From: Luzula sylvatica
Lineage: Eukaryota; Streptophyta; Magnoliopsida; Poales; Juncaceae
NCBI GenBank assembly: GCA_946800325.1
Contig: OX326959.1
Coordinates: 31,906,527 to 31,970,526 of the forward strand
Reading direction: 5' to 3'
Length of the DNA stretch: 64,000 bases
The position numbers and the translations under genes are program-made. Each line of letters starts with the position of its first letter. Position 1 is the stretch's first letter. The notes beneath the pieces are model-generated. The model had not been told where the DNA came from and did no database searches. It saw only the letters and a program-made list of their open reading frames with translations. Positions 1-11,085 of this stretch are shown here, piece after piece.

Positions 1-149
1 ATAATATTATAATATCATGTATTATTTATTTTTAATTTTTTTATAATAGTTTAATATATATTCATTATTTATTAAATTATAGAAATTTAAAAAATAAAAC
101 TAAAGGGTATAATGGTTATTTTTAAAAAAACATAATAAAAAGATAGGGG

Positions 150-257
150 GTTTTTGAGAGAATCTAAAAAAGATAGGGAATTTTTGAAGGAATCTAAAAA
201 AGATAGGGGGTTTTTCAGAATTTGCAGAAAAGTTGGGGGGTTTTTGAAGAATTCCCC
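150..257. repeat. Short degenerate tandem repeat (about 40 bp)
   Basis: Several imperfect units built on 'aaaagatagggggttttt' followed by a 'gagaatct'-like spacer lie in tandem in AT-rich DNA. The units diverge by point changes. No coding potential is visible, and nothing indicates a function. Confidence 0.6.
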
Positions 258-287
258 ATATAACAGTACAAAAAAAAAAAAAAAACA

Positions 288-430
288 GCCAATGGTCTCA
301 TAGCCTGGATGGTTGAGTGTTCAGCACAATAAACCCTCATGTTGTAGAGGTTGTGGGTTCGAATCCCGGCGGCATCAATATAAAAAAAAGAAACCTATAA
401 TTGCCACGATTCTTGGCTTAGGATTCTTTT
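288..430 (+). mobile_element. tRNA-derived SINE-like element
   Basis: A pol III type A-box-like stretch (around 305-320, 'ggatggttgagtgt') is followed about 40 bp later by a B-box (355-367, 'gggttcgaatccc'). This spacing and the sequence are typical of the tRNA-related head of plant SINEs. The segment follows a poly-A run and ends in A-rich sequence. I could not find a clear target-site duplication, so the ends are approximate. A degenerate tRNA pseudogene is the alternative. Confidence 0.55.
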
Positions 431-579
431 AAAAAAAAATAAAAATATTGTCTTATATATTCTCCCCAAATTCTCTCTTTCGTTTCACTTCTTTGATCTA
501 ATATATTCGAGGTCTCGACATATTATCAAACCTCCTTAAAAAAAAAACAGTACCAAAAATTATTTTATATATAATATAA

Positions 580-690
580 AGTAGCAAGAATTATTGTATA
601 TATAACAATAGCAAGAATTATTGTATATATAACAATAGCAAGAATTATTACATATACACAACAATACCGAGAATTATTGTAACGCTAGCG
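580..690. repeat. Tandem repeat of about 32 bp plus AT-rich DNA
   Basis: Three to four imperfect units of 'agcaagaattattgtatata' followed by 'taacaat' lie in tandem. The surrounding 440-1099 stretch is AT-rich and otherwise shows no gene; it would be the 3' flank of the minus-strand hydrolase gene. Confidence 0.6.
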
Positions 691-1099
691 CGTACAGTTC
701 GAAACCGTGTTATATACTTGAAAAACTAGTTTTGAAATTTGTATTTGTGGTTCCCACATATTCAATTACACTATAGATGCAACTATAGTAGTTTGAACTA
801 TTCAAAACAAAATTAATGATTTTCTTAAAAAAAAACAATTGATTAATGATCTCAAGAAAAAACCTAGTATATCTTTTACATATTTGACAATAGAAAAGAA
901 AACAAGAAACAATAAACATTTTTTCGCTTATTAAAAGATTCATGAACTTATTATTATATACGCGAATTATAATCAATAATACTCGTTGGATAACTACACA
1001 ATACATACAGACAAGAAATGAACAAATGAATAAATTACTGCCTTTTCATCCAGTTATAAAATCTCTCCAAAAATATTGCATAAATTAAATTAATTAAAT

Positions 1100-3537
1100 T
1101 AAGCACCGCGAATACCTCTTAAAGTAGTCTCGAGCCTAAAAGTGGACGACAATATCCTAAACAATCCATCAGGATTATCTGCATGAACCTGCAACCAAAT
1201 ATCAATATTATCATTCATAAACCCTAAACCCTAAGTTTTGCAATTATTACCCAATGGCCCGCGTCTTCGAGAAGGTGCATTTGCACTCCAGCCCCTTCTT
1301 CAGAAGCTAATTCTTCAGCAGCATGAATTCTTTGTAAATCTTCCAAAGCCCATCTATGCAAACTCCTCTCTGCTTTCAGGAAATTTACGTGAACGCCCCT
1401 CGGCACATTCTCTACTATTTCCCTATTATATATTATATATACACATAAATTTATATATATATATATTTTTTGAGAAAATTAATTAATTTAGTAATTTGAA
1501 GAGCGGTACCATAAATTGGTATCTTCGTAAGACTGGTACATTTCTGCTATTCCATTTAGGTCGAATGTCCATGTGAAATTCGAATCTTGTCTTTTTAGGT
1601 TCGTTACAACCCACTATAAAAGAAACAAATAATATACTAATTAATTATGAATTTTAAGAATATAAATAAATAAGTGAATTTAAGAATATATATTTATTAT
1701 TTACTCTTGCAACGTCAATGGAGAATCCTTCTCGAACAAGAGAGTCCACCACTTGTTGCTTCGAAGAAACCTAATTTAAAGTTATAAACTTAATAATTAA
1801 GAAAAAATACTATATATTTAAAATGTGAATTTATTAAATTAAAGTTACATGATTAGGCATGTTATTAAGGAAAGTAATTAATTCGGCAGGATGGTCTTCT
1901 CCGTCTCCGCCAGCTCTCACTTTGCCAGGTGTCGCATCGAGAATCCATACCTTCATATTATTATTTTTTTTAATTACAATAAGAAAAAGCATTATAATAG
2001 GTTAAATATCTCTCATTTTTTTTTTCCAAATTGTAGAGCGGTGCAATTATCTGGCTTACTCTGACGGGTCGAGCGAGAGGTTTTGCTGCTTGTTCCACCA
2101 TGCTTAACGCCACTGATGAAAATATAAATATATAATTTAATGACACATAAAAGTATATTAAATCGATTTTTTATATATATAAGTACCTTTTCCACCAAAA
2201 CTATGGCCCACTAATACTCTTGGAGTTATTCTGAGCTGGCGTACCTATTTAGATTAACGCGTATCAATTAGGGTTTTTAATAATTTTTATCAAATTGTTT
2301 TTATCTTTTATTTCGCTAAAAAAAATAATTAAGAAGGAAATAAGACAGAGAAATTTAGACCAGTTTGAGGATATCAAGAGCAGCTGAAGAGACAGTGTGG
2401 GGCCCATTCTTTTTTATTGATGCTGAGTCACCATGACATCGCAAATCTACCAAAAGAAACTGCCAAAAAATAAAAATAAAATAAAGTACACAAAAATTTA
2501 ACGAAAATATTTCGTGAGAAACGGTTTTAAAAGTACCTGCCACAATGGAAATTCCTGAGCTAATCTCTTTGCAAACGACCCTGACACGTAATAAAATTCA
2601 AATTGCATTTTTTAACTATATTTCAAAAAAGAGAAATTAAATTTGAAAGTGATTTGAAGTTTGAACTCACCCCAGTTTTTCCTAGTACCGAGAATTCCAT
2701 GCAATAGAACGCAAGTTGGTGGATCCGGTACCGATTTGTCCGTAAATGAATTCCATTCTACCTGTACCGATAAAAGATTGCTTAATTGGGAAAAAAAAAA
2801 TTAACCAAAGAGTTCGGTACCGTTGACTGGTACCGGTACAGGATAATTAGAGATGATTGGAAGCTTACAAGATTTCCTTGAACTAGTTCGTAAGCCTGCA
2901 GAAAATTAAAAAAAAAAAAACTTTAAAATCAAATAATAAAAATATAGATTATGAATAGAAGGCTTGGGTATGAAGCTTAATATGAAATTAAGAATTGAAA
3001 TGTCTAAAATATACCAGTAGTCCAGTAGGCTTTTTAATTTCATGTTCTTGTATAACCCTTTCATTAGCTAAGGCCATTTGTGCACATAAGCATTGTATGC
3101 TTCTAGAAGCCTTTTTCTTTGTATTTTTCAAGAATAATTCCTCAAATTGGCCTTTCCCCTGAAAAATAAAATTTAAGTCGAGTGTGTAAATCTAGAAGAA
3201 TTGTAGTACAATGTAGACAAAAGAAATTATAATGCACGCTGTTTTCTTTTTCAATTTATTATTGCGTTTTGATTGGAATGGGCTTAATCTAGTCCTAATT
3301 TCAGTGCAATCCTTTTAAACCAACGCAATCGAGCATAAAATAAGCAAAATAAAAGTATTTTTCTCCCTCAGTGAGACCAGATTACATCAAATTTAACAAA
3401 TTAACATAAATTCTTACCTCATCGAGACTTACAACCCTAATTCTACCAACTGAACTGGGATATTTAAAACCAGAATCACCAAATTGCTTCAGACCTCGAA
3501 TTGGTCTGTGACACCCAAAATTGTAAGCAACAGCCAT
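1100..3537 (-). CDS. Alpha/beta hydrolase, ABHD11-like (multi-exon)
   Basis: Spliced gene of about a dozen or more short exons, about 400 residues. The chosen ATG is at 3537; the frame is open upstream but has no better ATG. The first exon reads MAVAYNFGCHRPIRG and is followed by a GT donor. Later exons give an HGILGTRKNWG oxyanion-loop motif (near 2670), LVDLRCHGDS (near 2430), the nucleophile elbow VLVGHSFGGKG (near 2200) and EDAGHWVHADNP carrying the catalytic His (near 1255, split by an intron), ending RGIRGA-stop. This order and the AGHW(V)HAD box match the ABHD11 serine esterase family; Arabidopsis At4g10030 is my best recollection of the plant member. The basic, hydroxylated N-terminus suggests organelle import (inference). 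I saw no frameshift, but I did not verify every junction. Natural substrate unknown. Confidence 0.8.
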
Positions 3538-3739
3538 TAGATCGCCGTCACCAATCACCGCAATCAATCCGAAAACTAGATCAAAGGCTCCTTGTGAAAA
3601 AAGTATAAAATTTCTCGTGTGTGTTTTTGAGGCGGGATGGGAGGAGGAGTTTACGGAGAGGCCGAAGGTACACTGCCGGATGCACCTGGTGTTTGTGGGG
3701 GGTGGCAGAAGGTTTATTTATGTAGACCCGGTGTTTGAA

Positions 3740-5505
3740 CACCGTAGTTGATTTGGATTTAATTTACATTTTCATTTTATTTACAAAATTGGAAATAAAA
3801 TTGAATGAATTAATTTAAAGAATAATCTTTTTTAAATAGACATGAATATTACAAAATATCTCTTGTAAGTTTAAATATATAAATATTGTAGTTGGAGGAG
3901 AGAGGCGAGCATAAGGCAGAGAGGGGTGGCGATGCACTGAAGCGGGCAGAAAGGCGACGACGAGGTGGTTACAATTTCTCTCGCAAAGTTCTTCTTTTGC
4001 AATTTCTTCATTTTTCCTAGTTATGATGGAATGTTGACTTGTACGAAAATATAATAGCAATGAAGAATTAGTTGCACTAGTTTGATAAAATATATCAAAC
4101 CAAACAATGAAAAAAATTGACTAATGCAGTAACTACACTTACTAAGTGCCACAGTTACTAGAAAACAAACAGCCCCTTAATTGCACAATTTCGACAAGCT
4201 TCGAATAATATCAGGACAAATTTGAGCGTTACTTATCCCTATATCTCAGGTTAAATTTGACAGTCACTTCTCCCTACATCTGATTCAATCACATTTACGC
4301 ACACATCTCAATTCGAACAAATCTCAAATTCTCAATGCAATTTGCACAGATCCAAGACAACAAAGAAAAGGTTATTTCTTTCTTTACAAATATTTAATGA
4401 AAAAATGTTGAGCGTTAATAACTTTTCACAATCCAAACAAAACTTGATGTTTATAATTTTCAGTTTCTACCTCGTTTTGTGCATTCGATAGTCGATACAC
4501 CATCACATCGAACATTTGTTCCAAAAGTTCAAACTTACAGAACATAATTGGAAATTTCAAATGGAAAAATGTAGGAACGGCATTTTCGCAAAACACAATT
4601 TAGGAAGAAACACCAAGAACTTGAACTTGACGATGGCCCAATTAGATCAGGCGATTTAGGAACATTGAGTGGAGACTGGAGTGGAGAGTGGGGGATAAAG
4701 ATTGAAACGACATTTTCACAACATTGATGGAGAATTATTGATTCAATTAAATCTACATTTTTATTCAATTTTAATTTGATGGCAGTTTTATGAAATGAAT
4801 ATATTTTTTTGAATTCTAGTATTCATTCGCGAGTAACATCATATAATTGAATGGATCCTCGACTCGGTGCTAAGATAATATACGGACCTTACATTATTAT
4901 TGGAGTTTATTGGGACGAGATCTAATAGCAACTTTGGTATCGAAGTGGCCACCGACTTTTTAGACATTGTATACTTGAACATAAACGTATGGTATCTTTA
5001 CTTAATGATTTTCCTCCAATATCTTAAACTTTATAATAGGTTTTTTTTATTTGACTCATCAGTGATATAGTCCCGAATCGCATACTTTTATTACGTTTCT
5101 CGAACGGGACAAGATATAAATAATATCTTTCGTATAGATATTTCTGAACTATATCACACAAAACTTAATTCTTCATGATTTTTGCATTTCTCTGTCCAAT
5201 TAGCTAGTTCTCACGATCACATATTATTCACTTACCCCTCATGCAAATACGCAACAATCAAAATTTCAGTAACAATAATATAGATATATTAACTAATTAA
5301 TAATAAATTATTTTAAATTAGTTATTTATTCGAAAGTTTTTATTAAATCATAATTAGTTAATTGCCCATACTCGCAGACACAGACCTGATCCATGCAATA
5401 TCTTCTTCTTTGGGTCCCTGGTCAGTCAGTCTCTCACGTGGAAAATATCTGGTCTGAAAATGGTTTCATCTCCGTCAATACGATTCCCGGTTCCTAGCTT
5501 GACGT
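3740..5505. other. AT-rich intergenic region between hydrolase and PPR genes
   Basis: Divergent intergenic DNA. It would hold the promoter of the minus-strand hydrolase on its left and the distal promoter of the PPR gene on its right. The short open frames here show no recognisable motif, and no clear mobile element boundaries are seen. Confidence 0.5.
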
Positions 5506-5697
5506 GATATTTGAATTCCCGGAGTTGATAGAAATTCGAGATATAAAATACCGGATTCATCAAGAACCTGATATTTGAATTCCCGGAGTTGATAGAAATT
5601 CGAGATATAAAATACCGGATTTATCAAGAACATGATATTTAAATTCCCGGAATTGATAGAAATTCGAGATATAAAATACCGGATTCATCAAGAACCT
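5506..5697. repeat. Three tandem 64-bp repeats upstream of the PPR gene
   Basis: Three copies of exactly 64 bp start at 5506, 5570 and 5634 and differ by only a few substitutions. Each begins 'gatatttgaattcccggagt'; a partial fourth copy starts at 5698. The array ends about 150 bp before the PPR start codon, so it probably lies in the promoter or 5' leader. Confidence 0.9.
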
Positions 5698-5846
5698 GAT
5701 ATTTGCCTTCCGGCAAACTCCCCGTCTTTTGAGTTTTGGGGATGCATCTTTCGTTTAGTCGGATCTAGACCGGAAACAAAATTATCTTTCGCCGTTGGCC
5801 CGTTGCATGAAACCTTTCTTCTCCGATGCACTTATGAAACAAAATT

Positions 5847-7874
5847 ATGAATAACCCCTCGAAAATAATCGTTGCTCTCATATCTACTCTCAAAAACCAA
5901 ACTGGCCATGGCGGCGTCTCTCGAGCGCTCTCTACTTTCGCTCTCCTGAGATACCATTGTCCTGCCGGTTATTCGTATCTCCTTGCACAACCCATCTCTT
6001 CTCTTATCCATTGTATTTCTTCCCAAAGTTCGCACCCACAAAGCCTCAAACGAGGGATTCAGTTGCAATCTCTCGTTATTTCTTTGGGCATCCATGAAAA
6101 CCCTTTCATTCTCTCAAACTTGGTTTCTTTTTATTCTTCTCTCAGTCTTTTATCCTCATCACATGCCGTGGCATCATATTCGAAAAGCGAGTCGTCTTTT
6201 CATTGGAACTTGGTTATTTCTGCGTATTTTAGAAGTGGTTTTTCTTCAAATTGTGTCCGTGCTTACAAAGAGATGGTTTCCAGAGGCATTGTGCCGGATC
6301 ATTTCACATACTCGCCTGTTCTTGGAGCATGTGGTCAAATGCACGACATTGAATCTGGAAAAGAAGTGCATAGAGACATCGAGAACAGTGAAATCAGATG
6401 GAATTTGTTCATGCAAAATGCTCTCATGGCAATGTATGCCAAATGCGGCGAGTTAGCTGTTGCACGTCAGGTGTTTGATGAAATGCTCGAGAGAGACGTT
6501 GTATCGTGGAATACTATCATTTCAGGTTATGCATCTTGTAATTTGTGGAAAGATGCATTCCAACTCTTCGATGAAATGCAACAAGAGAAAATTCAAATTG
6601 ATTCTGCTACATGGAACACAATAATTAGCTGCTACATGCAAATGGGTGATTATGAAAAAGTGCTAAAACTCATTTGTGAAATGGTCCAAAAAAATTTCAA
6701 AATCGACTCTATAACCTTGGTTGTTGGTCTAAATGCTTCTTCCCAAAATGGTTCCTTAAAATATGGGAAAGAAATTCACGCATTCTCAATTCGGCATTTA
6801 TACGACAAAACAGATAGAGTAAGAAATGCCCTAATTTCAATGTATTCGAGATGCAACCATATAGACCTCGCGTACCAGTTATTTAAATTGGCTGGTACAC
6901 CAAGTAACATAGTTACATGGAACTCGATTATTGCTGGATTTGCACTTACTGATAAAGCAGAAGAAACCTCTTCACTTTTTCGCGAAATGGTATATTATGG
7001 GCTAAAACCTAATTACGTCACGATCGTTACATATTTATCCCTTTGTGCACGTGTGGCAAATTTATACCATGGTCGTGAGTTACATTGTTACATAATAAAA
7101 AATGGGTTAATGGATTTTAAATCATTATGGAACTCATTAGTGGATATGTATTCAAAATCTGGTAACGTTCAAATTGCGCAAAAGGTGTTTGACGAAATGC
7201 CTGATAGAGATGAAATCTCATATACCTCTATGATTGATGGGTATGGAATGAAAGGAGAAGGATTAAAAGCAGTGAACTTGTTTTACCAAATGGTCAAAAC
7301 GGGTTTAAAACCCGACCCGATAATAATGGTAGCGGTATTATCAGCCTGTAGTCACTCAGGACTGGTACGAGAAGCCGAATCCCTTTTCGAGAAAATGGAG
7401 AAAGTATACAATATAAAGCCCAAAATGGAGCATTATTCTTGCATGGTGGATTTATACTCACGAGCTGGATTATTAACAAAAGCAGAAGATTTACTAAACA
7501 GTAAAATATTCTCACCTAACCCCGCGATGTGGGCCTCGCTTATAACTTTCTCACTAGAGCATAAAAAATTCGAAATTGGGAAAAGGGCTGCTAAGAAACT
7601 TTTAGAAACGGGAACGAATAACTCGGGTCATTATGTGTTGATTGCTAATTTATACGCAGCGTGTAAATGCTGGGACGAATTGGGGATGGTTAGGGTTTTA
7701 ATGAGGGATTTGGGGGTGAGAAAGGCTCCCGGGTTAGCTTGGGTTGATTTGGGCAACGGGTTTGACCCGTTTTTGGTTTCTGATCGGTCGAACCCGTTAT
7801 CCCCGCAGATTTATAAGGTTTTGGATGAATTGTATGAACAAATGAACGATTTGGGCAATAATAATGAGTTTTAA
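5847..7874 (+). CDS. Pentatricopeptide repeat protein, E/E+ type (At1g71490-like)
   Basis: Intronless 675-residue protein, starting at an ATG in AT-rich context. After an N-terminal stretch of about 90 residues rich in Ser and Arg with few acids (likely mitochondrial or plastid targeting), it carries PLS-type PPR motifs. Visible ones include DVVSWNTIISGY, VRNALISMYSRC, NIVTWNSIIAGF, SLWNSLVDMYSKSG, ISYTSMIDGYGMKG and MVDLYSRAGLLTKAEDL. The C-terminus has the E-type block GHYVLIANLYAACKCWDELG followed by RDLGVRKAPGLAWVDLG, and there is no DYW deaminase domain. The tail closely resembles what I remember of Arabidopsis At1g71490. Such proteins bind organellar RNA, usually specifying C-to-U editing sites with a partner deaminase. 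Target RNA unknown. This is the parent-like copy of several pseudogenes downstream. Confidence 0.9.
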   Translation: MNNPSKIIVALISTLKNQTGHGGVSRALSTFALLRYHCPAGYSYLLAQPISSLIHCISSQSSHPQSLKRGIQLQSLVISLGIHENPFILSNLVSFYSSLSLLSSSHAVASYSKSESSFHWNLVISAYFRSGFSSNCVRAYKEMVSRGIVPDHFTYSPVLGACGQMHDIESGKEVHRDIENSEIRWNLFMQNALMAMYAKCGELAVARQVFDEMLERDVVSWNTIISGYASCNLWKDAFQLFDEMQQEKIQIDSATWNTIISCYMQMGDYEKVLKLICEMVQKNFKIDSITLVVGLNASSQNGSLKYGKEIHAFSIRHLYDKTDRVRNALISMYSRCNHIDLAYQLFKLAGTPSNIVTWNSIIAGFALTDKAEETSSLFREMVYYGLKPNYVTIVTYLSLCARVANLYHGRELHCYIIKNGLMDFKSLWNSLVDMYSKSGNVQIAQKVFDEMPDRDEISYTSMIDGYGMKGEGLKAVNLFYQMVKTGLKPDPIIMVAVLSACSHSGLVREAESLFEKMEKVYNIKPKMEHYSCMVDLYSRAGLLTKAEDLLNSKIFSPNPAMWASLITFSLEHKKFEIGKRAAKKLLETGTNNSGHYVLIANLYAACKCWDELGMVRVLMRDLGVRKAPGLAWVDLGNGFDPFLVSDRSNPLSPQIYKVLDELYEQMNDLGNNNEF

Positions 7875-8795
7875 TTGATGGTAGTTTGAGAAATAATTAG
7901 AGCTATGAATGATATTTTCGGCGATAAATTATTTGTCAAAAATACATGATGAGACGAGCTGTATAAAAGTATAATATGAGAGGTGGTGGTTGATAAATCA
8001 TATCATCATGATATGCCGTACAATTCATGCATTAATTTTGTATAATTGAGTGTTGATTTGTTTGTTTTATGTATGATAGAGGTTAATTAATGATTGAGCA
8101 TTAGATTATGAAAACAACACATCAGTATTCATTAGACAAAAATAAAATAAAACAAAAAATATATAGTAACTTCAATTTCGGTACACTTTTTTAACATTTT
8201 TTTTAATTTAAATTTTTTTATAATCTCATCCTTGTTTGTTTATATCGTTCAAACTAAGTGTACCTTTTATTTTTCACGAAAATCTGAAATTCCAATTTTA
8301 TGTAGGTGTATCGATATTTATATTTCTTAACGGGACTAACATACGACCGTTAATCCAGATTAATCTGCCTCTTACTAATCCATTTATTACTAGAATTCTA
8401 TTATTGATAAATGATTTTCCTCTAATATCTTAAATCTCGGTATAGTTTTAAAAGTTCATTACCTTTCAAACACATTAGCGAATTAATCATCAATCGAATA
8501 TTATATTCTGTTAGCGATGTATGATATAAATATCGTTTATATACGGTGACATTTAATTTGTATAAGCTTATCACACAAAATGTGTTTCTAGAAAATTATT
8601 TGATTTCTGTAATTAATTAAATCAGCACATATAATCACTGGTCCTTCATGCAAACCTTAGCCTCTCTTGGATAGGCTGAAGAATTGACATGGTGAATTTA
8701 CTGATTAAAACAAAAAATTACCTTCGAAGCCTCAATTGACATGGTGAAAACAATACCCCATAATTTTTTGTTATACACAGAATAAAATAATCCAA
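7875..8795. repeat. PPR 3' flank, founding copy of a repeated module
   Basis: AT-rich downstream DNA that recurs after other PPR pieces at 14457-15840, 15841-16900, 26524-27010 and 46860-48440. Landmarks are 'gagaggtggtggttgataaa', 'gagtgttgatttgtttgttt' and 'tccaattttatgtaggtgta'. No gene is seen; it presumably contains the PPR 3' UTR. Confidence 0.8.
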
Positions 8796-8979
8796 AGTGA
8801 TTAATGAGAAAAACATTTCAGAATCCAAAGTAGCTCTAGTTTATGGTCAAATGAATGAACCGCCGGGAGCTCGTATGAGAGTTGGTTTAACCGCCCTAAC
8901 TATGGCAGAATACTTCCGGGATGTTAATAAACAACATGTGCTTCTATTCATCGACAATATCTTTCGTTTTGTCCAAGCA
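8796..8979 (+). pseudogene. atpB: Nuclear-integrated plastid atpB fragment
   Basis: About 184 bp translating in one frame to the chloroplast ATP synthase beta subunit, including [20 protein letters not shown] and [10 protein letters not shown] (Walker B region). Isolated substitutions are present, and there is no start, stop or flanking atpB sequence, so it is a short NUPT. The related flank copy near 16750-16800 holds about 50 bp of different sequence at this point, so the plastid DNA replaced or filled a gap, as in end-joining repair. Non-functional. Confidence 0.9.
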
Positions 8980-9179
8980 TTTTGCACCGACCAGTTATTA
9001 TTATTTTTCAAAACTATTGCGAAATTACTGGTATACGAAACGCGCTTCTCTGAAATTTGAAATTCGTACATTACAAGAGATAATAATAGTCTAATAGAAT
9101 ACATGAACAATGGTAGCCTTCCATATAGAAATCCTGGTTGACAATAGTCTAGACCAAATTACTGGCTTGGAGTTTTCGG

Positions 9180-9848
9180 TCCAGACCCGGACCCCCCCGC
9201 GAGCCCGACCCCCTTTCGGGCCGGACCCCTCCGAGCCCGGCCCCCTTTCGAGCCGGACCCCCCCGAGCCCGGCCCCCTTTCGGGCCGGACCCCCCCCAAG
9301 CCCGGCCCCCTTTCGGGCGGGGCCGGACCCCCCCCCGGAGCCCGGCCCCCTCCGAGCCCGGCCCCCTTTCGGGCCGGACCCCCCCCCGAGCCCGGCCCCC
9401 TTTCGAGCCGGACCCCCCCCCCGAGCCCGGCCCCCTTTCGGGCCGGACCCCCCCCCCCCCCGAGCCCGGCCCGGACCCCCCCCCCCCGAGCCCGGCCCCC
9501 TTTCGGGCCGGACCCCCCCCCCCCGAGCCCCGGCCCCCTTTCGGGCCGGACCCCCCCCCCCCCCGAGCCCGGCCCCATTTCGGGCCGGACCCCCCCCCCC
9601 CGAGCCCGGCCCCCTTTCGGGCCGGACCCCCCCCCCCCCCCCGAGCCCGGCCCCCTTTCGGGCCGGACCCCCCCCCCCCCCCCCCCCGAGCCCGGACCCC
9701 TTTCGGGCCGGACCACCCCCCCCGAGTCGGGCCCCTTTTGGGCCGGACCCCCGACAGGCCCGGCCCATTTTTTGGCCGGACCCCCCGATCCGGCTCCCTT
9801 TTGGGCCGGACCCCCCGGCCGGCCCGGCCCCTTTTCGGGACGGACCCC
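9180..9848. repeat. GC-rich minisatellite, copy 1
   Basis: About 18 units of roughly 32-40 bp with the core 'gagcccggccccctttcggg' followed by 'ccgga' and a variable poly-C run of about 6-18. The core CCGGCCC...GGGCCGG can pair within a unit, and the minus strand carries closely spaced G-runs suited to G-quadruplexes. The long Pro/Arg and Gly/Arg open frames on both strands come from this composition and are not genes. The left junction interrupts the PPR flank near 9175. Confidence 0.9.
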
Positions 9849-9907
9849 ACCACACACACACACACACACACACACACAACACACACACACACAGAGTTTA
9901 CATACAC

Positions 9908-9998
<91 letters not shown>
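9849..9998. repeat. (CA)n and (CT)n microsatellites, copy 1
   Basis: A CA run (9849-9892, with small interruptions) and, after a short spacer, a pure CT run (9911-9998, 44 units). The same arrangement recurs at 34497-34627, with a longer CA and a shorter CT run. Confidence 0.95.
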
Positions 9999-10000
<2 letters not shown>

Positions 10001-10299
10001 ACATACAGAGACACACACACATACATTCACCCATATACACACACACATATTAAACATTCACACATAAACAAAAAATCTGTAAATATCCACAAGTGCATCT
10101 TCTTTTCAAATCAAAATGGTTGCATCTCTTGTCAATTTCCATGTCAATTCCAGCAAATATTTGATGATTCCAAAACTGCAAAGAAGAACATTTGATTAAT
10201 TTCAATGAAAAAAATGGTTGCATACAAACCAGAATAATAGAAAGAAAAAAAACCAAGATGACTGTTGGAAATACAAAAAAATGGAGATTAAATGTATTC

Positions 10300-10520
10300 A
10301 CAGTATCTATTTTTTTTAATAAAACTGAACAAAAATATTTTCCATGATTTGAAGGGTTGTTATGTAATAGTTCAAAGAGCAAAAAACATAAACAAAAAAG
10401 ACCAGACAACAAGAGCAAAGCCATTTCAATGAAAATGTTATTCACAGTATCTATTTTACTCAACAAAAATAATTTCAATTGTTTGAAGGGTTATTATGTA
10501 AAAGTGCAAAGAGCAAAAAA
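10300..10520. repeat. Imperfect direct repeat of about 140 bp
   Basis: The segment around 'catgatttgaagggttgtta' is repeated as 'ttgtttgaagggttattatg', each followed by 'caaagagcaaaaaa' and a 'gagcaaagccat' stretch. The same tandem arrangement is found at 34920-35170 in the second copy of the duplication. Confidence 0.7.
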
Positions 10521-10584
10521 AAAACAAAAACAAAAAGATGGGCAATAAGAGCAAAGCCATTGATGAAGAAAACAACTTACTTAC

Positions 10585-10695
10585 CCCTTCCTTGTCCAAA
10601 AAGCTGAAGCAGAAAACTTCTTCTTCTACTTGTGCCTTGCGGTTCTCATGGCCAGACAATAAGAGCAAGACCTTGCGGTTCTCATGATCCACCAT
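10585..10695 (-). pseudogene. Orphan promoter and first exon (MVDHENRK...), copy 1
   Basis: On the minus strand a TATA-like box (TATAAG, near 10948-10953) precedes a CT/GA-rich leader and an ATG at 10695. The exon reads MVDHENRKVLLLLSGHENRK and continues to SFLDKEG, then a good GTAAGT donor at 10584. The HENRK segment is internally repeated. No downstream exon of this gene is recognised, and the same fragment occurs at 35226-35336. It is most likely the 5' end of a host gene captured and duplicated with the unit; gene identity unknown. Confidence 0.45.
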
Positions 10696-10812
10696 TGTCG
10701 CAGTCCTATGATTTGTCGGAAGCTCGATGAGAAGTTATGGAGAATACGACCGGAGGGAAGAAGGTTCTTTGATGCAAAGTTGTACTCCGACACAGATTGT
10801 AAGAACGAACTA

Positions 10813-10885
10813 CTCTCTCTCTCTCTCTCTCGCTCTCTCTCTCGCTCTCTCTCTCGCTCTTTCTCTTTCCCTCTCTCTGGATCTC
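10813..10885. repeat. CT-rich microsatellite in a 5' leader
   Basis: An interrupted (CT)n run with CGCTCT variants lies in the presumed 5' leader of the minus-strand orphan exon. The second copy (around 35454-35525) has a different CT pattern and length. Confidence 0.8.
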
Positions 10886-11085
10886 GCTCGCTGGAGAAAT
10901 TGGATCTGAGAAGTGAATTAGAGAGAGAACGAAAGGGGTTTCTTATGCTTATAAAGAGGAGCGGATAATCCCAACGTTCGAATCCAGCTGTCCTAAATTC
11001 CCAACGTTCGGATTTCGAAATCTGATTCGACCGTTGGAGAAGATCCGGATCTTTGAGCACATTACGATAATGCAATGGATTTCAT

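Noticed and set aside
1218..1235. Interstitial telomere repeat (AAACCCTAAACCCTAA)
   Set aside because: Only about two units, lying within an intron of the hydrolase gene; too short to be telomere-derived with confidence.
8796..9060. Functional ATP synthase beta gene
   Set aside because: Only about 60 codons of plastid atpB are present, without ends, and they are fused to unrelated sequence.
9091..10195. Long proline-rich and glycine-rich open frames on both strands (also 33647-34824)
   Set aside because: They arise from the GC-rich minisatellite and run on into CA/CT microsatellites; several frames on both strands are open at once, and there is no conserved non-repeat sequence.
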